From: Alphaproteobacteria bacterium
GTDB taxonomy: Bacteria > Pseudomonadota > Alphaproteobacteria > Rhodobacterales > Rhodobacteraceae
DNA length: 42,938 nt
NCBI GenBank assembly: GCA_024277955.1
Contig: JAJRUE010000173.1
Span: 1 to 42,938, forward strand
Direction: 5' to 3'
The notes under the pieces are model-generated. The model was not told where the DNA came from, searched no databases, and was given only the letters and a program-made list of their open reading frames with translations. Shown piece after piece: positions 1-7,639 of the stretch. The translations under genes and the position numbers were made by a program. Each line of letters opens with the position of its first letter. The stretch's first letter is position 1.

Positions 1-1
1 A

Positions 2-904
2 AAGGTCGCCTCGGACACCGGGCTGTCGATCAGCACGGTCTCGCACCATCTGCGCAGCCTCGAAGACAACCTGAACATCAGCCTGCTGGACCATTCGCGC
101 CGCCCGATGGTGCTGACGCCCGCCGGCGTGAATTTCCTGCGCTATGTCGAAGGCGGTCTGCGGCTGATCCGCAAGGGCGAGGTGCAGTTGAAATCCGGCA
201 ACCTGGCCGAGGCGCGCGAATTGCGCCTTGGCATCGTCGACGATTTCGACAGCGAGATCGCGCCGGAACTGGCCCAGCTTCTGGCCGGCGCCATGCCCAA
301 ATGCACCTTTCGCCACCACACCCGCCCCAGCCACGAGATCATTCAGTTGCTGATGGAAAACAACCTGGATGTGGGGGTGGCGACGCGCCCGGTGAACGAC
401 GTGCCGGGGCTGATCGAATATCCGCTGCTGCGCGATCCTTTCGTGATCGCGGTGCCGGCCAGCCACAGCGCTGCGCCCGAGGATTTTCTGGCCGGCACAT
501 CCGGCCTGCCGTTTCTGCGCTATTCCTCGACCCAGATCATCGGCGCCCGGATCGAAGCGCATCTGCGCCGCATCCGCGTCAACCTGCCCAACCGGTTCGA
601 ACTGGAAAGCAACCAGTCGATCATCGGCATGGTGGCCGCGGGCAGCGGCTGGGCGATCACCACCCCGGCCAGCTACCTGCGTGCCCGGCGGTTCCACCGG
701 CAGGTGACGCTATACCCGTTCCCCGGCAAGGGTTTTGTGCGGATCCTGTCGCTGTTCACCACCGAGGTCTACGTGCTGCCGGTGGCGGAAATGATCCTGG
801 CGACGCTACGCCGCCTGATCGATCTGCATTTCATGAAGGTCGCCCTGCGCGAAATGCCCTGGCTGGCCGATTCCTTTTACCTGATGCCCGATGGCGAGGT
901 CTGA
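2..904 (+). CDS. LysR-family transcriptional regulator (5' end outside window)
   Basis: The open frame enters from the left edge, so the start codon and the first residues are missing. The first visible residues, VASDTGLSISTVSHHLRSLE, are the recognition part of a LysR winged helix-turn-helix, followed by the typical LLDHSRRPMVLTPAG. The remainder (to about residue 300) is a LysR substrate-binding domain. It lies on the same strand as, and 253 bases before, the sulfonate-type operon at 1158-5367, so it may regulate that operon; this is inferred from position only. The gap contains short hairpins (for example 920-933) but no convincing promoter. The family call is secure; the effector is unknown. 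Confidence 0.9.
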   Translation, partial: KVASDTGLSISTVSHHLRSLEDNLNISLLDHSRRPMVLTPAGVNFLRYVEGGLRLIRKGEVQLKSGNLAEARELRLGIVDDFDSEIAPELAQLLAGAMPKCTFRHHTRPSHEIIQLLMENNLDVGVATRPVNDVPGLIEYPLLRDPFVIAVPASHSAAPEDFLAGTSGLPFLRYSSTQIIGARIEAHLRRIRVNLPNRFELESNQSIIGMVAAGSGWAITTPASYLRARRFHRQVTLYPFPGKGFVRILSLFTTEVYVLPVAEMILATLRRLIDLHFMKVALREMPWLADSFYLMPDGEV

Positions 905-1157
905 CCGGGGCGCGCCTTTTCGGCCCGGCAGGGCCTCTGCGCGTGAATTTAGAAGCAGAGTTTCGAAAAAATAGAATAATTGCAGGCGCTGTTGACCAAA
1001 ACGCCGGAACCCCGCTCAAAGGGGACGACCCGATCGTGCTTTGGTTGCCGGCTTGCCGAGCATATTGTGCCCGTGCGACTGCCCGGAAAACCCGGCAATC
1101 GGACCCCGAAAACACGCGCCGCGCCCTTCCCGGCGGGGCCAACCCAGGAAAGTTTCC

Positions 1158-2171
1158 ATGCATCTGTCCCGCTTCCCCCGCACCCGCCTTGCCCATCTGC
1201 CGACACCGCTTGAACCGATGCCGCGCCTGTCGCGTGAACTGGGCATCGACTTGTGGATAAAACGCGATGACTGCACCTGGCTGAGCACCGGCGGCAACAA
1301 GACCCGCAAGCTGGAATTCCTGATGGCCGAGGCCGAAGCCGAGGGTGCCGACATGGTGATGACCCAGGGCGCGACCCAGTCGAACCACGCCCGCCAGACG
1401 GCGGCGGCGGCGGCGCGCCTTGGCATGGGCTGTCATATCCTGCTCGAAGATCGCACCGGCTACAACAACGCCAATTACAACAACAATGGCAATGTGTTGC
1501 TCGATCATCTGCACGGCGCCACCACCGAAAAATTCCCCGGCGGCACCGATATGGTCGCCGAGATGGAGCGCGCCGCCGAAAAGAAGCGCGCCGAGGGGCG
1601 CAAGGTTTATGTCATCCCCGGCGGCGGGTCGAACCCCACCGGCGCGCTGGGCTATGTGAACTGCGCGATCGAGCTGCTGGCGCAGGCCAACGAGGCCGGG
1701 CTGGTGATCGACCGGATCGTGCATGCAACCGGGTCTTCGGGCACCCAGGCCGGGCTGGTGACCGGGCTGTGCGCGATGAACGCGGGGATCCCGGTGCTGG
1801 GCATCGGCACCCGCGCGCCGCGCGAAAAACAGGAACAGATGGTTTACGACCTGGCCTGCAGGACCGCCGAAAAGCTTGGCTGCCCCGGCGTGGTCGGGCG
1901 CGAAGACGTGGTCGCCAACAGCGACTACGTCGGTCAGGGCTACGGCCTGCCGACCGACGCCGGGATCGAGGCGATCCGCATGTTTTCGGAACTGGAAGGC
2001 ATCCTGCTGGACCCGGTCTATTCGGCCAAGGGCGCCTCGGGGCTGATCGATCTGGCGCGCAAGGGCGAGTTCGCGGGTCAGACGGTGGTGTTCCTGCATA
2101 CCGGCGGCTCGGTCGGGCTGTTCGGCTATGACTTCGCCTTTGACCACGCCGACCGCTGGGTCAGCCTGTAA
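1158..2171 (+). CDS. cuyA: PLP-dependent L-cysteate sulfo-lyase / D-cysteine desulfhydrase family enzyme
   Basis: A 337-residue fold-type II PLP enzyme of the ACC deaminase/D-cysteine desulfhydrase family, full length. The start MHLSRFPRTRLAHLPTPLEP, the PLP lysine Lys48 in GGNKTRKLEF, the QSNHARQ helix and the PGGGSNPTGALGY loop all match this family. CuyA members split L-cysteate into pyruvate, sulfite and ammonium; close relatives split D-cysteine. An AGGAA ribosome site lies about 8 bases before the ATG. It is the first gene of an operon (3-base gap to the next gene) that ends with an HpsN-like dehydrogenase. That context favours a sulfonate substrate over D-cysteine. Sequence alone cannot separate the two activities, so the symbol is provisional. 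Confidence 0.72.
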   Translation: MHLSRFPRTRLAHLPTPLEPMPRLSRELGIDLWIKRDDCTWLSTGGNKTRKLEFLMAEAEAEGADMVMTQGATQSNHARQTAAAAARLGMGCHILLEDRTGYNNANYNNNGNVLLDHLHGATTEKFPGGTDMVAEMERAAEKKRAEGRKVYVIPGGGSNPTGALGYVNCAIELLAQANEAGLVIDRIVHATGSSGTQAGLVTGLCAMNAGIPVLGIGTRAPREKQEQMVYDLACRTAEKLGCPGVVGREDVVANSDYVGQGYGLPTDAGIEAIRMFSELEGILLDPVYSAKGASGLIDLARKGEFAGQTVVFLHTGGSVGLFGYDFAFDHADRWVSL

Positions 2172-2174
2172 GCC

Positions 2175-3371
2175 ATGTCGTACCCCCGTTTCCAAGGCAG
2201 CTTCACCCAGCAAGAGCCGATCCCCGAAGCGGCGATCGTCGCGGCCCTGGCGGTGCTGCGCAGCGGGCGGTTGCACCGCTACAACCTGGCGGCGGGCGAA
2301 GCCGGGGAAGTGGCGCTGCTGGAACGCGACTACGCCGCCTGGCAGGGCAGCCGGTATTGCCTGGCCGTGACCTCGGCCGGGCAGGCGATCCAGATTGCCC
2401 TGCGCGCGGCCGGGGTCGGGCCGGGGGACGCGGTGCTGACCAACGGCTTTACCCTGGCCCCGGTGCCCGGCGCGATCCACGCGGTGGGGGCAAGGCCGGT
2501 GCTGGTGGAAATCGACGAAAACCTGCGCATCGACATGGCCGACCTGGCGGCCAAGGCGGCGGCGTCGGGGGCGAAAACCCTGCTGCTGTCGCATATGCGC
2601 GGGCATCTGTGCGACATGGGCCGGCTGATGGCGGTGGCCAGCGACGCCGGCCTGCAGGTGATCGAGGATTGCGCCCACACCATGGGCGCGCGCTGGAACG
2701 GCACGCGGTCGGGCAATTTCGGCGTTGCGGCGTGCTTTTCCACCCAGACCTACAAGCACCTGAATTCCGGCGAAGGCGGGTTGCTGACCTCGGACGATGG
2801 CGACCTGATCGCGCGCGCCACGATCCTGTCGGGCAGCTACATGTTCTACGACCGCCACGGGGCGGGGCCGGCAGCGGCGGCCTACGGGCGGGCGCGCCAT
2901 GAAATGCCCAACACCTCGGCGCGGATGGACAACCTGCGCGCCGCCGTGCTGCGCCCGCAACTGGCGATCATCGAAAGCCGCATTCAGGCATGGAACGGCC
3001 GCCACGATGCGGTAGCCCGCGAATTGGCCGCCTCGGGCAGGATCGTTCTGCCGGAACGTCCGCGGGGCGAAGAAATGGTCGGCTCGTCCATCCAGTTCCG
3101 CTTGCCCGGGCTCGATGGGCAGGTCTGCAAGGATCTGGTTGCGGCGGCCGCGGCGCGTGGCGTCGAACTGAAGTGGTTTGGCGCGCCCGAGCCGCATGGC
3201 TTCAGCTCGTCGCACCGATCCTGGCGCTACGTGCCCAGCCAGGATCTGCCGGCCACCGATGCCGTCCTCGCGCAGCTTTTCGACATGCGCCTGCCGCTGA
3301 CCTTCTCGACCGACGACTGCACCCGGATCGGCGCGATCATCCGCGACGTTGCGCAACAGGTGGCGCCATGA
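2175..3371 (+). CDS. DegT/DnrJ/EryC1/StrS-family PLP aminotransferase
   Basis: A 398-residue fold-type I PLP enzyme. It has the family pattern of an N-terminal segment with alternating small residues, the cofactor aspartate Asp165 in EDCAHTMGA and the Schiff-base lysine Lys194 in TYKHLNSGEGG, which replaces the more usual TKNLTTGEGG. Family members transaminate secondary keto groups of sugars, cyclitols or small ketones. It starts 3 bases after the preceding lyase gene and its stop overlaps the next start (ATGA), so it is translationally coupled to the racemase-like gene. No sugar-nucleotide genes lie nearby, so a nucleotide-sugar role is unlikely here. I infer that it adds or removes the amino group of the C3 compound handled by this operon. 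Confidence 0.78.
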   Translation: MSYPRFQGSFTQQEPIPEAAIVAALAVLRSGRLHRYNLAAGEAGEVALLERDYAAWQGSRYCLAVTSAGQAIQIALRAAGVGPGDAVLTNGFTLAPVPGAIHAVGARPVLVEIDENLRIDMADLAAKAAASGAKTLLLSHMRGHLCDMGRLMAVASDAGLQVIEDCAHTMGARWNGTRSGNFGVAACFSTQTYKHLNSGEGGLLTSDDGDLIARATILSGSYMFYDRHGAGPAAAAYGRARHEMPNTSARMDNLRAAVLRPQLAIIESRIQAWNGRHDAVARELAASGRIVLPERPRGEEMVGSSIQFRLPGLDGQVCKDLVAAAAARGVELKWFGAPEPHGFSSSHRSWRYVPSQDLPATDAVLAQLFDMRLPLTFSTDDCTRIGAIIRDVAQQVAP

Positions 3372-4084
3372 GCGCCCCGCGCCGCATCGGCATTCTGGGC
3401 GGCATGGGGCCGCAGGCGACGATCCTGCTGCAGCAAAAACTGCTGGCGGCGGTTCCGGTCTCCGACGACAGCGGCCATATCCCGCTGATTATCGACATGA
3501 ACCCGCAGGTGCCTTCACGCATTGAACGTCTGATCCACGGCCGCGGCAAAGACCCCGGCCCGGTGCTGGCGCAAATGGCGCGACGACTGCAGGGCGCGGG
3601 GGCTCAGGCCTTGGCGATGCCCTGCAACACCGCCCACCACTATGCCGGGGAAATCGCCGCCGCCGTGTCGGTGCCCTTTCTGAACATGGTTGAACTTTCG
3701 GCCGACCGCGCCGCGCAGATGCTCGGGCCCGGCGCATCGGTCGGCATGCTGGCCTCGCCCGCCGTGCGCATGACCGGGCTGTTCGACACCGCGCTGCAGC
3801 GGCGCGGCCTGAACGCCCTTTGGCCCGGGGACGAAGACGCCATGCTGGGCGCGATCCGGTCGATCAAGGCCAACGGCCCCGGCCAGGGCGCGCGCGATGT
3901 GCTGCGCGCCGCGTCCGGCGAACTGGCGGCGCGGGGGGCTTCGTTCCAGCTTGCCGCCTGCACCGAGTTTTCGCTGATCGCCGACAGCGCCGCGCCCGAA
4001 GTCCGCGTCAAGGACACGCTGGATGTTCTCGTGCATGAAATCGTTGCGTTTTCCCTGAACACCAGCCCGTCGGAGCCCCGGTAA
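3368..4084 (+). CDS. aspartate/glutamate racemase-family protein
   Basis: A 238-residue protein of the two-cysteine, cofactor-independent Asp/Glu racemase family. It begins RRIGILGGMGPQAT, the usual nucleotide-fold-like N-terminus. It has both catalytic cysteine motifs, Cys86 in MPCNTAH and Cys198 in AACTEFS. The ATG at 3368 overlaps the previous stop by four bases, and the stop overlaps the next ATG by one base. Because cysteate is an aspartate analogue in which a sulfonate replaces the side-chain carboxylate, a member of this family could act on cysteate. That substrate is inferred from the neighbouring genes. Aspartate racemase itself is the alternative. Confidence 0.82.
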   Translation: MSAPRRIGILGGMGPQATILLQQKLLAAVPVSDDSGHIPLIIDMNPQVPSRIERLIHGRGKDPGPVLAQMARRLQGAGAQALAMPCNTAHHYAGEIAAAVSVPFLNMVELSADRAAQMLGPGASVGMLASPAVRMTGLFDTALQRRGLNALWPGDEDAMLGAIRSIKANGPGQGARDVLRAASGELAARGASFQLAACTEFSLIADSAAPEVRVKDTLDVLVHEIVAFSLNTSPSEPR

Positions 4085-5367
4085 TGGCCATCGCCTACCT
4101 CAAGCGCGCCACGCCGCGCCCGCTCAGCGAAAGCAGTGACCTGCGGGATCTGGTGATGATCATGCTGGTCAATATCGAACGCGACGGCGAAGCTTCGGTT
4201 CTCCATTACGCGCGCCAGCTTGACGGCTGGGACGGCGATATCGTGCTGTCCGATACCGCCCGCCGCGAGGCCGTGCGCCGTGTCCCGGAAGAGCTCAAGG
4301 ACATGATCCGCCTGGCGCATGACAATATCCGCCGCTTTGCCGAAGCCCAAAAGGCCACCCTTGCCAATTGCGAGATCGAACTGATGCCCGGGCACTGGGC
4401 CGGGCAGAAACAGATCCCGGTGACCTCGGCAGGCTGTTACGTGCCCGGCGGGCGCTACAGCCACATCGCCAGCGCGCTGATGACGATCACCACCGCCAAG
4501 GTCGCGGGCGTCGGGCATATCACCGCCGCATCGCCCGCCCGCCCCGGAACCGGCATCCCCGATGCCATCGTTTTCGCGATGGACCTGTGCGGGGCCGATA
4601 CCATCTTGAACCTGGGCGGTGTGCAGGCGATCGCCGCCATGGCCTTTGGCCTGTTCGGCGCGACGCCCGCGGACATCCTGGTCGGGCCCGGCAACAGCTA
4701 TGTGGCCGAAGCCAAACGCCAGCTTTTCGGTCGGGTCGGGATCGACATGTTCGCCGGGCCTACCGACACGCTGGTCATCGCCGACAAAACGGCGGATGCG
4801 GAAATCGTCGCCTGGGATCTGGTGGGCCAGGCCGAGCACGGCCAGGACAGCCCGGTCTGGCTGGTCACCACCGACCGCGCGCTGGCGCAAAGCGTGATGG
4901 CGCGCGCGCCGCAGCTGATCGAAACGCTGCCGCAGGCCAATGCGATGGCCGCGCGCATTTCCTGGGACGAACGCGCCGAGGTGGTGCTGTGCGACACGCG
5001 CGACGAAATGGTGCAGGTCGCCGATCGCTTTGCACCGGAACACCTGCATGTGCAGGCGGCCGAACTGGACTGGTGGCTGGACCGGCTTTCGGTCTACGGA
5101 TCGCTGTTTCTGGGGGAAGAAACCACCGTGCCCTTTGGCGACAAGGCTTCGGGTCCGAACCATGTTCTGCCGACCAGCGGCGCGGCGCGTTACACCGGCG
5201 GGCTGTCGGTGCAAAAGTTCACCAAGACAGTCACCTGGCAGCGCACCGCCCCCGCCGCCGTCCCCGCCCTGGCCGAGGCCACGGCCCGCATCAGCCGCAT
5301 CGAAGGCATGACCGGCCATGCCCGTTGCGCGGAACTGCGCCTGCACCGCTATCGCGGGCAAGAATGA
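4084..5367 (+). CDS. HpsN-like (histidinol dehydrogenase-family) NAD-dependent alcohol-to-acid dehydrogenase
   Basis: A 427-residue member of the histidinol dehydrogenase superfamily. The zinc ligands of HisD are present as Gln249 and His252 (GQAEHG), Asp353 (FGDKASGPNH) and His412 (GMTGHA); the catalytic pair is Glu319-His320 (FAPEHLH). The N-terminus MAIAYLKRA and the GCYVPGGRYSHIAS loop resemble HpsN, which oxidises 2,3-dihydroxypropane-sulfonate to sulfolactate by a four-electron alcohol-to-carboxylate reaction. HisD has Tyr after the zinc Asp (GDYASG); here it is Lys354. No other his gene is adjacent. It is the last gene of the operon, with a one-base stop/start overlap. True HisD is less likely; the exact substrate is open (see findings). 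Confidence 0.75.
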   Translation: MAIAYLKRATPRPLSESSDLRDLVMIMLVNIERDGEASVLHYARQLDGWDGDIVLSDTARREAVRRVPEELKDMIRLAHDNIRRFAEAQKATLANCEIELMPGHWAGQKQIPVTSAGCYVPGGRYSHIASALMTITTAKVAGVGHITAASPARPGTGIPDAIVFAMDLCGADTILNLGGVQAIAAMAFGLFGATPADILVGPGNSYVAEAKRQLFGRVGIDMFAGPTDTLVIADKTADAEIVAWDLVGQAEHGQDSPVWLVTTDRALAQSVMARAPQLIETLPQANAMAARISWDERAEVVLCDTRDEMVQVADRFAPEHLHVQAAELDWWLDRLSVYGSLFLGEETTVPFGDKASGPNHVLPTSGAARYTGGLSVQKFTKTVTWQRTAPAAVPALAEATARISRIEGMTGHARCAELRLHRYRGQE

Positions 5368-5440
5368 GCCACGGGCAGACCCGCGCCCAGCGTGGCGTCG
5401 GCAACCAATTCAAGACTATAGGGAAATCCCGTCGGGGATT

Positions 5441-5516
<76 letters not shown>

Positions 5517-5635
5517 ATCCGGCGCGACACGACTGCATCGCGCCCGGTGTATTTATGGAAGGCGCGGGGGCAGATCAAGCGAAAAAACTGCCTGCCCCCA
5601 TGTTCGCTTCCGTGCGCCTGTCACGGCGCCTGTCG

Positions 5636-5956
5636 TCAGCTTTCCTCTTCCGGAGCCGCGACATCGGCGATCGCTTCCAGCGGCACCGAATCATCATCGT
5701 CGTCGTCCAGAATGTCGTCGGCGATATCCGGGTCGACCACTTCCGCGTCTTCCAGCAGAACGTCCTCTTCCACCACGTCGGCTTCGGGGGCTTTTTCCTC
5801 GACCTTTTCCGGGATCGCCACGCGGGTGCGGGTATTTGCATCCAGCTCAACGGTTTCGCCGGTGTAGGGGCTGATGATCGGCTTCTTGTTCAGATCATAG
5901 AACCGCCGCCCGGTGGTCGGGCAAATGCGTTTGGTGCCCCATTCCTCTTTGGGCAT
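5636..5956 (-). CDS. FYDLN-acid domain protein (TIGR02300 type)
   Basis: A 106-residue protein beginning MPKEEWGTKRICPTTGRRFY, followed directly by the DLNKKPIISPYTGE signature of the FYDLN family, which is common in alphaproteobacteria and has no assigned role. The second half (from about residue 50) is strongly acidic and ends in a run of Asp around residues 82-88. A strong ribosome site (AAAGGGG) precedes the ATG. It lies between tRNA-Ala and a divergently transcribed metallopeptidase gene. No catalytic motif is visible. The CPxTG..FYD portion looks like a degenerate zinc-ribbon-like stretch with a single cysteine. Confidence 0.9.
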   Translation of the reverse strand: MPKEEWGTKRICPTTGRRFYDLNKKPIISPYTGETVELDANTRTRVAIPEKVEEKAPEADVVEEDVLLEDAEVVDPDIADDILDDDDDDSVPLEAIADVAAPEEES

Positions 5957-6134
5957 GTGCTACCCCTTTCGTCCATCGTCATTTCCAGAGATTTGAAGCC
6001 CTCTGCCACAACCGCGCCGGGCTGTCAAAGGCTTTCGGCGCAGCACCGACGGATAGCGGCGCTTGCGCGGCGCGCCCCCGGCAGGCGGCTTTATCCCGGT
6101 TTATTTCGGGCGCGCGCGCGGCTAGAACCGGCCC

Positions 6135-6827
6135 ATGGGGCAGTTGGTTCTGGACGGCGATCCGCCGGTCGACATCAGGTTGAAACGTCATGCGCGGGCG
6201 CGCCGGCTTTCGTTGCGCGTTTCGCGCCGCGACGGGGTGGTGTCGATGACCGTGCCGCATGGCACCCGCGCAGCCGAAGCGCTGGCCTTTGCCCGCGAAA
6301 AGGAAGGCTGGATACGCGATCAGCTGCGGCGCACGGTTGCCCCGGCGGTTCCGGCCATCGGTGGCGAGATCCTGTTCGAGGGGCGCGCGCTGCCGATCGT
6401 CGCCGGGGCAGGGCGCGCGGCCCGGCTCGAAGACGGGGTGATCGCGGTGCCCGAACGCCCAGAGCTGGTGGCGCGGCGCATCGCCGCCCTGCTCAAGACG
6501 CTGGCGCGCGACCGGCTGGCCGAAGCCAGCGACCGCCACGCGCGCGCCCTGGGGGTCAGCTTTGGCACGCTCGTGCTGCGCGATACCCGGTCGCGCTGGG
6601 GGTCATGTTCGGCGGATGGCCGGCTGATGTATTCCTGGCGCCTGGTGATGGCCCCGCCGCAGGTGCTGGACTACGTGGCCGCGCACGAGGTTGCGCATCT
6701 GCGCGAAATGAACCATTCGCCGGCTTTCTGGGCGCAGGTGGCCGCGATCTTCCCCGACTACCAGGCGGCGCGCGCATGGCTGCGGCGCAACGGCGCCCTG
6801 CTGCATGCCTATCGTTTCAGAGATTGA
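6135..6827 (+). CDS. YgjP/SprT-like M48-type metallopeptidase
   Basis: A 230-residue protein with the zinc motif HEVAH at residues 184-188 and a further His194 in EMNHSPAFW, typical of the YgjP-like (DUF45) metallopeptidase domain. The preceding DTRSRWGSCSADGRLMYSWR (residues 150-169) is the diagnostic block of this family. No signal peptide or membrane segment is visible, so it is probably cytoplasmic. The N-terminus is the usual basic/arginine-rich region with a short beta domain. It is divergent from the FYDLN gene and 31 bases before a GntR regulator. Physiological substrate is unknown for the family. Confidence 0.88.
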   Translation: MGQLVLDGDPPVDIRLKRHARARRLSLRVSRRDGVVSMTVPHGTRAAEALAFAREKEGWIRDQLRRTVAPAVPAIGGEILFEGRALPIVAGAGRAARLEDGVIAVPERPELVARRIAALLKTLARDRLAEASDRHARALGVSFGTLVLRDTRSRWGSCSADGRLMYSWRLVMAPPQVLDYVAAHEVAHLREMNHSPAFWAQVAAIFPDYQAARAWLRRNGALLHAYRFRD

Positions 6828-6858
6828 CCCCGCCGGGCCGGCGTGATCACATCTGCCC

Positions 6859-7509
6859 ATGCCAGTCCCGCCCAAGAGAAACGACCAGAACCCCGTGGCC
6901 CACGACCGGGTCTACCGTGCGTTGCGCCAACGGATCATGCACGGCGAGCTGCCGCCGGGGCACGCGCTGACCCTGCGCGGGGTGGCGGCGAAATACGGGG
7001 TGTCGATGACGCCGGCGCGCGAAGCGGTGCGCCGCCTTGCCGCCGAAGGGGCGCTTTCGATGACCGCGTCGGGCCGGGTCAACACCCCGGACCTCAGCAA
7101 CGAGCGGATCGAGGAACTGGCCGCCATCCGCGCCTTGCTGGAGCCCGAGCTGGCCAGCCGCGCCCTGCCGCGCGCGCATATGGCGCTGAACGACCGGCTG
7201 CACGCGATCAACGCCGCCATGGCCGAGGTGATCGCCAAGGGCGATGCCGTCGGCTATATCCGCACCAACCTGGAATTTCACCGCACGCTGTATCTGCGCG
7301 CCCAGGCGCCCGCCATGCTGGCGATGGCGGAAACCGTCTGGCTGCAACTGGGTCCGACCATGCGCCACCTGTATGGCCGGCTGCAGCGCACCGAGGTGCC
7401 CCAGCACCACCGCGCCATCGTCGCGGCGCTGCGCGCAGGCGACGAGCCGGGGTTGCGCCTGGCGGTGCGCACCGATGTGACCCAAGGGCTGCGGATGCTG
7501 GTCGGCTAG
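6859..7509 (+). CDS. GntR-family transcriptional regulator, FCD subfamily
   Basis: A 216-residue protein. The N-terminal winged helix (about residues 12-75) contains GHALTLRGVAAKYGVSMTPA followed by REAVRRLAAEGAL, the signature of GntR regulators. The C-terminal all-helical region (about 90-205) has the FCD pattern with metal-binding-type residues NLEFHRTLY and QHHRAIVAALRAGD. FCD regulators usually respond to small carboxylates. It follows the metallopeptidase gene by 31 bases and ends before an array of four hairpins. No nearby catabolic operon obviously belongs to it; the lldD operator at 37458 is 30 kb away. Confidence 0.9.
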   Translation: MPVPPKRNDQNPVAHDRVYRALRQRIMHGELPPGHALTLRGVAAKYGVSMTPAREAVRRLAAEGALSMTASGRVNTPDLSNERIEELAAIRALLEPELASRALPRAHMALNDRLHAINAAMAEVIAKGDAVGYIRTNLEFHRTLYLRAQAPAMLAMAETVWLQLGPTMRHLYGRLQRTEVPQHHRAIVAALRAGDEPGLRLAVRTDVTQGLRMLVG

Positions 7510-7520
7510 GTTTTTGGGGG

Positions 7521-7607
7521 CGCCGGCGAAGCCCGGCGGGCCAAGGTTTTTGCAAAAACCTTGGCCAAGGCGCTTGCAAGCGCCTTGCCGGCCAGCCAGC
7601 TGGCCGG
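7521..7607. repeat. four abutting hairpins between convergent genes
   Basis: Four inverted repeats follow each other with almost no spacer: CGCCGG/CCGGCG (7521-7538, 6-nt loop), a perfect 28-bp palindrome (7539-7566) with GGCCAAGG and five T/A pairs on each side, a perfect 20-bp palindrome (7567-7586, AAGGCGCTTG/CAAGCGCCTT), and CCGGCCAG/CTGGCCGG with a CCAG loop (7588-7607). It lies between the ends of the GntR gene (+) and the glycosyltransferase-like gene (-), so a bidirectional terminator is the simplest role. The A5/T5 arms of the second hairpin give a T tract in both directions. Confidence 0.85.
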
Positions 7608-7639
7608 GGCTGCGCCGGTTGCAGGTAGGCGCGGGCCTT

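Noticed and set aside
831..3356. 841-codon open frame on the minus strand
   Set aside because: It is antisense to the lyase and aminotransferase genes, which have clear family motifs; its translation is low-complexity Arg/Gly/His-rich sequence, as expected from a GC-rich shadow frame.
4084..5367. annotation as biosynthetic hisD
   Set aside because: The fold and active site fit, but the gene sits at the end of a catabolic-type operon, the N-terminus and loops resemble HpsN, and Tyr is replaced by Lys beside the zinc Asp. Kept as family-level call only.
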